64,000 bases of DNA from Variovorax sp. DXTD-1 (GTDB taxonomy: Bacteria; Pseudomonadota; Gammaproteobacteria; Burkholderiales; Burkholderiaceae_C): positions 1 to 64,000 of the forward strand of contig NZ_RWKH01000004.1 of the NCBI RefSeq assembly GCF_003984625.1, in the 5' to 3' direction. Position numbers and translations under genes: made by a program. Position 1 is the stretch's first letter, and each line of letters starts with the position of its first letter. Below are positions 1-7,348 of this stretch, one piece after another. The notes under the pieces were generated by a model. The model was not told the origin of the DNA. It worked only from the letters and a program-made list of their open reading frames with translations, and did no database searches.

Positions 1-45
1 TCTAGGCCTTGCCGCCAACCCCAGCGTCCTGAAAACGGACGCCCG

Positions 46-78
46 GCGCTGCCCCGAAAGAGGCGGCGCTATTTTTTT
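46..78 (+). terminator. Rho-independent terminator of an upstream gene
   Basis: An 8-bp GC-rich stem (46-53 with 62-69, one G-T wobble) encloses the loop CCGAAAGA and is followed by a run of seven T (72-78). This is the normal layout of an intrinsic terminator reading rightwards. The gene it would end lies before the window. Confidence 0.72.
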
Positions 79-152
79 GCGCGCGTTTAACCCTGCCTTC
101 GGTGCTGCCCCGTAGAAGCCCTACCGATCCACTCCCGGCAAGGAAGACCACC

Positions 153-1100
153 ATGACGCGCAGACTCATCTTCTCGACAGCCCTCGCATTGGCCGCCCTC
201 TCGGCCTGCGCCGAAAGCCCGATACGGCCGCCCTCGCCGCCTTTGACGTACGACCGCCTCGGCTCGCTCATGCAGGTGAGCGTGGTCGATCGCGCCACGG
301 GCCGCGAGTTGCCCATCTACCGCTACCGCGGTGAATACTGGGTGGCTGGCCGACCCGGCGCGCGTTACGCGATTCGTGCACGCAATGCGATGGGTGAACG
401 CGTCATGGCGGTGATGTCGGTGGATGGCGTGAACGTCGTCACCGGCGAAACCGCGGGCGTGCTGCAGAACGGCTACGTTTTTTCAGGCGGCGAGCGCAGC
501 GACATCACCGGCTGGCGCAAGAGCGATTCGCAGATTGCGGCCTTCGAATTCACGTCGATCGGCAATTCGTACGCGAGCCGCACCGGCCGGCCGGCCGACG
601 TGGGGGTGATCGGCGTCGCGCTGTTCCGCGAGCGGGTGCCTACCCCGCCTGCACAGTCTGCGCCGCCCATCGTGCTGCCGCAACGTGACGGCTTCGGCAG
701 CAACCGCGAGATGGAGCGCCGCAGCGAGGCGCCAGCCGCCGTTGCGGAGGCCGCGCCACCCGCGCCTGCGGCACAGTCCCGCTCCGCCGACAGCGCCTTG
801 GGCGCGGAATCTGCCGCATCGGCCAAGGGCGGGCTGGCCCGGCAATCGCCGCCCAGCCCAAGCCTGGGCACCGGCCACGGCCGGCGAGAGACATCGCATG
901 TGGGCCACACCACCTTCGAGCGCGCGCAGTCCACGCCCGACGAGATGGTTCGCATCCGCTACGACAGCCGCGAGAACCTCATCGCCTCGGGCGTGATTCC
1001 GGTGCCGCCGGCTCCGCCGCGCTGGCCCCGTCATGAAGGCCCGTCCGCCTTCCTGGATTCGGAGATGGGCTATGTGCCCGACCCGCCGGCCCGCTATTGA
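153..1100 (+). CDS. Hypothetical lipoprotein
   Basis: A 315-aa protein whose ATG at 153 follows the ribosome site AGGAAG at 141-146; an in-frame start at 102 is less likely. The N-terminus is a lipoprotein signal (two Arg, a hydrophobic stretch, lipobox LSAC), so it is probably anchored in the outer membrane or periplasmic face. Residues 25-165 look like a compact beta-rich domain. Residues 170-250 are low-complexity Ala/Pro/Ser sequence, and the C-terminal 60 residues are again more ordered and rich in Pro. No catalytic motif or named family is recognised. The last 7 bases overlap the tail of the convergent gene at 1094-1975. Confidence 0.8.
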   Translation: MTRRLIFSTALALAALSACAESPIRPPSPPLTYDRLGSLMQVSVVDRATGRELPIYRYRGEYWVAGRPGARYAIRARNAMGERVMAVMSVDGVNVVTGETAGVLQNGYVFSGGERSDITGWRKSDSQIAAFEFTSIGNSYASRTGRPADVGVIGVALFRERVPTPPAQSAPPIVLPQRDGFGSNREMERRSEAPAAVAEAAPPAPAAQSRSADSALGAESAASAKGGLARQSPPSPSLGTGHGRRETSHVGHTTFERAQSTPDEMVRIRYDSRENLIASGVIPVPPAPPRWPRHEGPSAFLDSEMGYVPDPPARY

Positions 1101-1975
1101 TTGAGCGTGCGCCGCATCTCGATGTGCGGGATGCCGGCTTCCTCGAAGGGCTCGCCATGCACGGTGTAGCCCAGCCGCGCATAGAAGCGCTCCGCGCTGC
1201 GCTGGGCGTGCAGGCCGATCTCGCGATCGCCGCGCGCCCTGGCGGCCTCCTCGAGCGCCTGCATCACCGCGGCGCCGTGTCCGCCGCTGCGCAGCGCGCG
1301 GTGCACGGCCATGCGCCCGAGCATCGCCGTGCCGTCGACGGCATCGAGCAGCCGGCCGGTCGCTATCACCTGGCCGAGCCGGTTGCGCGCCACCGCATGC
1401 AGCACCACCGCATCGTGCTCGTCCCACTCCAGTTCCTTGGGAATGTTCTGCTCCTCGATGAAGACTGCGCGCCGCAACGCACTTGCCCCTTCGCCAAGGG
1501 TTTTCCAGTCGCCCGTTTCCACGGTGCGCATCGGCTCGCCGGCCTCGAAGCCCGTGAGAATTTCGCGCAATAGGGCCGGCACCGGCTTGGAGGTCTGCGT
1601 GGCCGGGTCTGCAAACACATAGACCAGTTCGCAGCCCACCAGGTACTGGTCTTGCCGGAACAGCGCGCCTTGGAACACCATGGACGAATTGCCGATGCGC
1701 GCGCATTTCATGCCCACATCGATCACGTCGTCCATGCGGGCGGAGGCCTGAAAATCGACCGTCGCCTTGCGCACATACAGATCGCCGCCCAGCGCATGCA
1801 TCGCCTCTTCATAAGGCAGAGCAAGCGCGCGCCAGTAGTCGGCAATGGCGGTGTCGAAATACATCAGGTAGTGCGCGTTGAACACGATCTTCTGCATGTC
1901 GACCTCGGCCCAGCGCACGCGCAGGCGGTGGAAGAAACGGAAGTCTTTTCTCTGGGGTTCGGTTTCTTGGCTCAT
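1094..1975 (-). CDS. YbgC/FadM-type thioesterase fused to GNAT acetyltransferase
   Basis: A 293-aa two-domain protein. Residues 10-140 are a hotdog-fold acyl-CoA thioesterase of the YbgC/FadM (4-hydroxybenzoyl-CoA thioesterase-like) family. The active-site region RVRWAEVDMQKIVFNAHYL has the typical aspartate followed by a tyrosine-rich helix. Residues 150-293 are a GNAT N-acetyltransferase: AMLGRMAVHRALRSGGHGAA carries the acetyl-CoA pyrophosphate loop (R-S-G-G-H-G-A), and ARFYARLGY-like sequence near the end is typical of GNATs. The domains usually occur as separate proteins of about 135 and 145 aa. The gene starts inside the stop of the esterase gene upstream (ATGA overlap at 1972-1975), so the two are probably translated together. 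The substrate is unknown. Confidence 0.86.
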   Translation of the reverse strand: MSQETEPQRKDFRFFHRLRVRWAEVDMQKIVFNAHYLMYFDTAIADYWRALALPYEEAMHALGGDLYVRKATVDFQASARMDDVIDVGMKCARIGNSSMVFQGALFRQDQYLVGCELVYVFADPATQTSKPVPALLREILTGFEAGEPMRTVETGDWKTLGEGASALRRAVFIEEQNIPKELEWDEHDAVVLHAVARNRLGQVIATGRLLDAVDGTAMLGRMAVHRALRSGGHGAAVMQALEEAARARGDREIGLHAQRSAERFYARLGYTVHGEPFEEAGIPHIEMRRTLNQ

Positions 1976-2937
1976 GGCTTCAGTGCTTCTTTGAGTGCGC
2001 GCGCCGCATCGTTTTGCGCCTGCAGCGCTTCAGGAATGGCGCGGCCCATTTTCAGAAATTCGTGGATCACGCCGCGATAGATTTCGAGATCGACCGCCAC
2101 GCCCGCGGCACGCAGCTTGTCGGCATAGGCAATGCCTTCGTCCACCACCGGGTCGCATTCGGCCAGCCCGATCCAAGCCGGCGCCACGCCTTCGACATCG
2201 TCCGCCAGCAGCGGCGCAAAGCGCCAGTCGTCGCGGTCGGCCGGCGTGCGCACGTACTGGCCGAAGAAGTAGTCGATCAGCGCCTTGGTCAGCAGCGGCC
2301 CGTTGGCGTACAGCTGGTGCGAAGGGGTGTCCTGGTGGCCGGTGGTGCCGGGGTAGATCAGCATCTGCAGCGCGAGCGGCAGGCCCGCGTCGCGCGCAAG
2401 AATGGCGCACACCGCGGCCAGCGTGCCGCCGGCGCTGTCGCCGCCCACCGCAAGACGGTTGGTGTCGAGGCCGAGGCGCGCGCCTTCTTTCGCAACAAAG
2501 GCGAATGCGTCCCAGGCGTCATCGGAGGCGGTCGGAAACTTGTGCGCGGGCGCTAGCCGGTAGTCGACCGACACCACCGCGCAGCCGCTCTTCAGGCTGA
2601 GCACGCGGCAGAGCGTGTCGTGCGTGCGGATGTTGCCGACGGTGAAGCCGCCGCCATGAAAGTACACCAGCACCGGCAGCCTGGCCGACGACGGCGCGTA
2701 GAGCCGGGCCGGAATCTCGAAGCCGTCGCGGGCGGTAATGCTGAAGTCTTCGATGCGCGTGAGGTCCGGCTTGGGCACCTCGAGCACGCCGGCGCCCTTC
2801 TCGTAGGAAGCCTTGGCCTCGTCGGGCGTGAGCTGGTCCAGGCTCGGATGGCCCGCCCGGGCCATGCGCTCGACCACGCTCGCCATCTTGGCCGTCAGCA
2901 ATGTGCCCGACGCGACAGCGGCAAGGGTTTTGTTCAT
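1972..2937 (-). CDS. Alpha/beta hydrolase, hormone-sensitive-lipase-type esterase
   Basis: A 321-aa carboxylesterase/lipase of bacterial family IV. The oxyanion-hole motif HGGGF is at residues 94-98, the nucleophile elbow GDSAGG at 166-171 (Ser168), and the acid and base are probably Asp262 and His292. No clear signal peptide is seen, since the N-terminus is only weakly hydrophobic, so it is likely cytoplasmic. The ATG at 2937 is preferred over a TTG six bases upstream. It forms an operon with the thioesterase-GNAT fusion, hinting that the pair handles an acyl ester or its acyl-CoA product. The natural ester substrate cannot be told from sequence. Confidence 0.9.
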   Translation of the reverse strand: MNKTLAAVASGTLLTAKMASVVERMARAGHPSLDQLTPDEAKASYEKGAGVLEVPKPDLTRIEDFSITARDGFEIPARLYAPSSARLPVLVYFHGGGFTVGNIRTHDTLCRVLSLKSGCAVVSVDYRLAPAHKFPTASDDAWDAFAFVAKEGARLGLDTNRLAVGGDSAGGTLAAVCAILARDAGLPLALQMLIYPGTTGHQDTPSHQLYANGPLLTKALIDYFFGQYVRTPADRDDWRFAPLLADDVEGVAPAWIGLAECDPVVDEGIAYADKLRAAGVAVDLEIYRGVIHEFLKMGRAIPEALQAQNDAARALKEALKP

Positions 2938-3005
2938 GTGCAAGACTGTTTGCTCTTGTTAGATTCGAATGGTCGTCAATCGTACCGCCCCAAGCATCAA
3001 CGCCC

Positions 3006-4142
3006 ATGGCCCTCATCCAATACCTCACCCAGATCCAGTTCGAGTTCGGCGCCATCAAGCTGCTGTCCAGCGAATGCGCGCGCATAGGCATCACCCGCCC
3101 GCTGATCGTGACCGATGCGGGCGTGCGCGCCGCCGGCGTGCTGCAGAAGGCGCTCGACGCCGTGGACGATCTAGAGGTGGCAGTGTTCGACCAGACGCCT
3201 TCCAACCCGACCGAGGCGGCCGTTCGCGCGGCGGTCGAGCTGTATCGCAGCGCACGGTGCGACGGACTCATTGCAGTGGGCGGCGGCTCCGCCATCGACT
3301 GCGCCAAGGGCGTCGCCATTGCGGCCACGCACGAAGGCCCGCTCAAGACCTACGCCACCATCGAAGGCGGCTCACCGAAGATCACCGAGCGCGTGGTGCC
3401 GATCATTGCGGTGCCCACCACCAGCGGCACCGGCAGCGAGGTGGCGCGCGGCGCCATCGTCATCGTGGACGACCACCGCAAGCTGGGCTTTCACAGCTGG
3501 TTCCTCATGCCGAAAGCGGCCATTTGCGACCCCGAGCTCACGCTCGGCCTGCCACCCCGGCTCACGGCCGCTACGGGCATGGATGCCATTGCGCACTGCA
3601 TGGAAACGTTCATGTCGGCGGCCTTCAATCCGCCCGCCGACGGCATCGGGCTGGACGGACTGGAGCGCGCGTGGCTGCACATAGAGCGCGCCACAAAAGA
3701 CGGCAGCGACCGCGAAGCGCGCCTGAACCTGATGAGCGCATCGATGCAAGGCGCGATGGCTTTCCAGAAAGGCCTGGGTTGCGTGCATTCGCTGAGCCAC
3801 AGCCTGGGCGGTGTCGATCCGCGCCTGCACCACGGCACGCTCAACGCCCTCTTCCTGCCCGCGGTAATTCACTTCAATGCAGGTGCCGAGTCGGTGCAGA
3901 AAGAGCAGCGACTGCAGCGCATGGCGCAGGCCATGCACCTCGATTCGGCCGGTGATCTCGGCGACGCGATCCGCGACATGAATGCGCGCCTCGGCATGCC
4001 CAAGGGCCTGGCTGAAGTGGGCGTGACGCCCGACCTGTTCGAAAAGATCATCGACGGCGCCATGGCCGACCATTGCCACAAGACGAATCCGCGGCTGGCT
4101 ACGCGGGGCGACTACAAGGCGATGCTCGAAACTTCGATGTAG
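3006..4142 (+). CDS. Iron-containing (group III) alcohol dehydrogenase
   Basis: A 378-aa NAD(P)-dependent dehydrogenase of the Fe-ADH family, full length. The nucleotide-binding motif GGGSAID lies near residue 92, followed by the PTTSGTGSE signature near 140 and DPELTLGLP near 178. The metal site is supplied by D and H of GMDAIAHCMETF and the two histidines of GCVHSLSHSLGG and HHGTLNA. Metal type (Fe or Zn) and substrate (short alcohols, 4-hydroxybutyrate, lactaldehyde) are not fixed by these motifs. The ATG at 3006 matches the family start; upstream in-frame codons reach into the divergent promoter region. It is a single gene, divergent from the esterase operon with a 68-bp gap. Confidence 0.9.
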   Translation: MALIQYLTQIQFEFGAIKLLSSECARIGITRPLIVTDAGVRAAGVLQKALDAVDDLEVAVFDQTPSNPTEAAVRAAVELYRSARCDGLIAVGGGSAIDCAKGVAIAATHEGPLKTYATIEGGSPKITERVVPIIAVPTTSGTGSEVARGAIVIVDDHRKLGFHSWFLMPKAAICDPELTLGLPPRLTAATGMDAIAHCMETFMSAAFNPPADGIGLDGLERAWLHIERATKDGSDREARLNLMSASMQGAMAFQKGLGCVHSLSHSLGGVDPRLHHGTLNALFLPAVIHFNAGAESVQKEQRLQRMAQAMHLDSAGDLGDAIRDMNARLGMPKGLAEVGVTPDLFEKIIDGAMADHCHKTNPRLATRGDYKAMLETSM

Positions 4143-4213
4143 GGCTGTCTTTTTTCGGGGCACGTTGGGGGGTGTTTCGGGGGCGTTGTTGTTCAGGGCG
4201 CGCACCCGCCGAC

Positions 4214-4300
4214 GGGGTACCTTGCTCCGCGAATGTCCCCCGGCCTGCGGCCTCCTCCTTTATTTCGCTGCGCAAGGCACCCCGCCAGCGGGTGCCTTGC
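4214..4300 (-). repeat. Structured intergenic repeat, copy 1 (diverged)
   Basis: Written on the minus strand to match copies 2 and 3. It shares the core TCCGCGAATGTCCCCC...TCCTCCTTTATTTCGCTGCG (plus-strand reading here) with the other copies. Outer arms 4214-4225 and 4272-4283 pair with one mismatch; an inner hairpin GGCC-TGC-GGCC lies at 4242-4252. The right arm can also pair perfectly over 11 bases with 4290-4300. Stem bases differ from copy 2 yet still pair. Confidence 0.75.
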
Positions 4301-4325
4301 AAAGAACAGTCGTTGATCAGCGATA

Positions 4326-4447
4326 CACCAGCAGCGTGTCCCAGTGCACAGGGCATCGGGTGCTCCCCGCAGCGAAATAAAGGAGGAGCCGAAGGCGGGG
4401 GACATTCGCGGAGGGGAGCACCCGGTGGCCTTTGCACTCGCCCCGAA
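4326..4447 (+). repeat. Structured intergenic repeat, copy 2 (122 bp)
   Basis: A 122-bp unit found again at 44759-44880 with only five base differences by eye. Outer arms CGGGTGCTCCCC (4357-4368) and GGGGAGCACCCG (4413-4424) are perfectly complementary, and an inner hairpin GCC-GAA-GGC lies at 4388-4396. It sits in inverted orientation to copy 1, so a large cruciform is also possible. Confidence 0.88.
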
Positions 4448-4467
4448 TCAAAGGCTTCCCCTTGCAC

Positions 4468-4481
4468 GTCATGTATATGAC
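4468..4481. promoter_or_regulatory. Short palindrome upstream of vgrG
   Basis: GTCAT-GTAT-ATGAC, 5-bp perfect arms in an A+T-rich patch about 70 bases before the vgrG start. Position and symmetry suit a regulator site, but it is short and could be chance. Confidence 0.3.
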
Positions 4482-4551
4482 ATAAGGAATTTCTAGACTG
4501 GAACCCGAAGGCTTGCATCCGCAGAAGCCCCAAGGGTCAGGGAAATTCCGA

Positions 4552-6894
4552 ATGACGCGCACCGTCCAGGTTCACACCGTACTGAACGCCGAGCAGCTCA
4601 AGTTTCGCGCGATGCGGGGCCGGGAAGCACTGTCGCAGTTGTTCGAGTTCGAGGTCGACATGGTCAGCCCAAGCTTCAACCTCGACCTGAAGAAGCTGCT
4701 CGGTACCTCCTTGACCATCGAGGTGACCGACGGCGGCGCACCGCGCTTTCTCAACGGCACCGTGGTGCGTTTCGAACTCGTGGGCCGCGCCAACGAAACC
4801 GGCCGCCACTATGTGTACCGTGCGCTGGTGCAGCCCTGGCTCTGGTACCTCACGCGCACCACCGACTGCCGCATTTTCCAGAACAAGAGCGTGCCCGAGG
4901 TGCTCGACGAAGTGCTGGGAAAGTACGGCTTCGAATTCGAAAAGCGCCTGACGGGCAGCTATCGTCCCTGGGAATACTGCGTGCAATACCAGGAGAGCGA
5001 TTTCGCTTTCGTGAGCCGCCTCATGGAGCACGAAGGCATTGCCTACCATTTCGAGCACACCAGCAGTTCGCACCTGCTGGTGCTGGCCGACGACACCGGC
5101 GGCTACCGCAAGCTTCCGGGCTACGCCACCATTCCATACCGCCCGCGCGACCGTGTGCTTCATGCGATGGAGCCCTGCATCGACCAGTGGCGCGTGGCCG
5201 AGCAAATTACCTCCGGCCGCGTGATGCTCGACGACTTCGACTTCAAGAAATCGCGCGCCTCGCTGCAAAGCGTGCGTCAAGATCCCAAGGGCCACGACCA
5301 TTCGACCTATGAAGTCTATGAATGGTTGGGCGGCTACAGCGAGCACCAGCAAGGCGACACCTACGCGAAGATTCGGTTGCAGGAACTGCAGTGCGCACAC
5401 GAGCTTGCTGCGGGCCACACCAACGTGGTCGGCATGGCGCCGGGTTACCTGTTCGAGATGACGCACTGCCCGCGCGAGTCGGACAACCGCGAATACCTGG
5501 TCACCGAAACCCGCTACGACCTGCAAGAGCCCGAATACTCCACTGGCACCAACACAGAGTCGGTGTGCCAGTTCGACTTCACGGTGCTGCCCTCGAACGT
5601 GCCCTACCGTCCCGCGCGCAAGACACCCAAGCCACGCACCAACGGCCCGCAAACCGCCACGGTGGTCGGCCCGGAAGAAATCTGGACCGACCGCTTCGGC
5701 CGCGTGAAGCTGCAGTTCCGCTGGGACCGCTACGGCCAGTCGGACGAAAACAGCTCCTGCTGGGTGCGGGTGTCGAGCAACTGGGCCGGCGCCAACTACG
5801 GCACCATGCACATGCCGCGCGTGGGCCAGGAAGTGATCGTAGATTTCATCGGCGGCGAGCCCGACCGCCCCATCATCACCGGCCGCGTCTACAACAACGA
5901 CCAGATGCCGCCGTGGGAGTTGCCCGCAAACGCCACGGCCAGCGGCATTCTCACGCGCTCGAGCACGGGCGGTGCGGCCAACCAGGCCAACATGCTTCGC
6001 TTCGAAGACCGCAGCGGCGCCGAGCAGATCCTGCTGCACGCCGAGCGCAACCTCGACGTGGAGGTGGAAGCCGACGAAACGCACACCACAGACGGCACGC
6101 GCACCACGCTCATCAAGGGCCATGAATCGGCCACCTACAAGAGCGGCGAAACGCGCGACATTACCGCGGGCGCGAAAGAAACCATTACCGGCGGCGACAT
6201 GCGCGACGTGACTGGCGGCTTCAGCGAAACGGTCAGCGGCGGCGTTACCCAAACGATTTCGGGCGGCAAGAAGCGCACGCTCAGCGGCGGGCTGAACGAC
6301 ACGATCTCGGGCGGCGTCAACCTTGCGATCACCGGTGGCTTCCACGGCACCATCGATGGGCAGGAGATCCGCTTCGTGAGCGGCGGGCGCAACGACACCA
6401 TCGACACCTCGAACACCGTGCTGGTCAACGGCCCTTCGAACACCACGGTGACCGGCCCGACGGTGCACACCTCGCCGGATGTGACCTTCAACACGACGAA
6501 CCACATCCACAACACGACGCAGCACGTCATCAACACCAGCGTCTACAACACGACGTCGAACACCTACAACAACCTGACGGTCAACTACACCAACAACTCC
6601 GTCTCCTACACCAACAACTACTCCAAGAGCAGCGACTGGAGGTGGTTCCGCCTGGGCGGCACCGGCTTGAACATGGACGTGTCGGGCATTTCGCTGGGCG
6701 TGGTGGCCGTGCGTTCGATGGCCATCGGCGTGCAGGCGCAGGCCATCGGCGTGAAGCTGGAGGCTGTGGGCGTGGAGTGGAAGAACAAGGCCATGTCGCT
6801 GGGGGATGCCGGTGCGCTCATCCAGCTCGTGGGCACGGAGATCAAGACGGGCGGTCTGCGCGCCGGCATCCAGGCGCTCAAAATCCTGCTCTGA
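4552..6894 (+). CDS. vgrG: Type VI secretion tip protein VgrG (TssI)
   Basis: A 780-aa spike protein that trimerises at the tip of the T6SS tube and carries effectors. Residues 1-360 match the gp27-like hub. The gp5 OB-fold follows at about 365-460 (WTDRFGRVKLQFRWDR, GDxxDRPIITGRVYN-like sequence). From about 515 to 625 the chain is built of roughly 8-residue repeats ending in TGG or SGG, the pattern of the trimeric beta-needle. Residues 640-690 are strikingly Thr/Asn-rich. The last 80 residues hold a second regular repeat (VSGISLG..., MAIGVQA...) and no known toxin domain. ATG 4552 is chosen because of AGGGA 8 bases upstream; a TTG at 4513 is the alternative. First gene of a six-gene module. 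Confidence 0.95.
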   Translation: MTRTVQVHTVLNAEQLKFRAMRGREALSQLFEFEVDMVSPSFNLDLKKLLGTSLTIEVTDGGAPRFLNGTVVRFELVGRANETGRHYVYRALVQPWLWYLTRTTDCRIFQNKSVPEVLDEVLGKYGFEFEKRLTGSYRPWEYCVQYQESDFAFVSRLMEHEGIAYHFEHTSSSHLLVLADDTGGYRKLPGYATIPYRPRDRVLHAMEPCIDQWRVAEQITSGRVMLDDFDFKKSRASLQSVRQDPKGHDHSTYEVYEWLGGYSEHQQGDTYAKIRLQELQCAHELAAGHTNVVGMAPGYLFEMTHCPRESDNREYLVTETRYDLQEPEYSTGTNTESVCQFDFTVLPSNVPYRPARKTPKPRTNGPQTATVVGPEEIWTDRFGRVKLQFRWDRYGQSDENSSCWVRVSSNWAGANYGTMHMPRVGQEVIVDFIGGEPDRPIITGRVYNNDQMPPWELPANATASGILTRSSTGGAANQANMLRFEDRSGAEQILLHAERNLDVEVEADETHTTDGTRTTLIKGHESATYKSGETRDITAGAKETITGGDMRDVTGGFSETVSGGVTQTISGGKKRTLSGGLNDTISGGVNLAITGGFHGTIDGQEIRFVSGGRNDTIDTSNTVLVNGPSNTTVTGPTVHTSPDVTFNTTNHIHNTTQHVINTSVYNTTSNTYNNLTVNYTNNSVSYTNNYSKSSDWRWFRLGGTGLNMDVSGISLGVVAVRSMAIGVQAQAIGVKLEAVGVEWKNKAMSLGDAGALIQLVGTEIKTGGLRAGIQALKILL

Positions 6895-6897
6895 AGC

Positions 6898-7341
6898 GTG
6901 GAAAACGTGCTCGAGATCGTGCTGTGGGGAGTGTTCGGCATCGTCAGCCTGGGCGTGATCGTGCTCGCCGCCATCGTGCTCGCGGTGGCGCTGATGAGCC
7001 ATCGCGCCTATGCCGAGGAAGGCCGGCTGTGGCAGCAGCTGCAGGCCAGTGGGCGTCCGCTGCAGGGCGTCGCGGTTTCCCTGGTGCGCTCGCCCAGCGG
7101 CTACTCCCGGCGCGGCCCCATCGGGCAGCGCATGACGGCCGTGCAGCTGGGCGTCGCCTACGTCGATGCCGCCGGCATCGAGCAGCAAGCCACCTTGCGC
7201 ACGCTCATCGACAAGGACCTGCTGGCCCATTTTTCCGCGGGCCGGCCCGCCATTCATCTGCTGCAGGACCCGCAAGACCCGTCGCGGCTGGCCATCGACC
7301 GCAGGCACACCCCGCTGGAGATCCGCGGCGCAAGGCGCTGA
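6898..7341 (+). CDS. Hypothetical membrane-anchored protein in the vgrG module
   Basis: A 147-aa protein starting at GTG 6898, three bases after the vgrG stop, so it is almost certainly cotranscribed. Residues 5-32 form one strong transmembrane helix; the rest is a soluble domain of about 110 residues with alternating beta-like and helical stretches and no cysteine. The general layout (one N-terminal helix followed by a small beta domain) resembles DUF3592-type proteins, but I cannot assign it. In this position it could be an immunity protein, a VgrG partner or an accessory membrane factor; nothing in the sequence decides among these. Confidence 0.72.
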   Translation: MENVLEIVLWGVFGIVSLGVIVLAAIVLAVALMSHRAYAEEGRLWQQLQASGRPLQGVAVSLVRSPSGYSRRGPIGQRMTAVQLGVAYVDAAGIEQQATLRTLIDKDLLAHFSAGRPAIHLLQDPQDPSRLAIDRRHTPLEIRGARR

Positions 7342-7348
7342 TCCCGCC

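Larger units (their letters stand above)
4143..4551. other. Gene-free stretch with inverted structured repeats
   Basis: About 410 bases between the alcohol dehydrogenase and vgrG. No credible gene is seen. It holds a G-rich tract (4155-4190), repeat copy 1 (4214-4300), repeat copy 2 in opposite orientation (4326-4447), an A+T-richer stretch with the palindrome GTCATGTATATGAC (4468-4481), and the vgrG leader with AGGGA at about 8 bases from its ATG. The promoter of vgrG probably lies between 4447 and 4535, but no clear -35/-10 pair stands out. Confidence 0.6.

Noticed and set aside
2-316. A minus-strand frame of 104 codons at the left edge
   Set aside because: It crosses the terminator and the start of the lipoprotein gene and shows no motif or ribosome site.
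4503-4530. Possible sigma-54 promoter before vgrG (TGG ... TTGC)
   Set aside because: The GG and GC elements are 13 bases apart instead of the required 10.
4143-4551. CRISPR array or insertion-sequence ends
   Set aside because: Only two inverted copies of a hairpin repeat, no spacers, no transposase frame and no target duplication seen.
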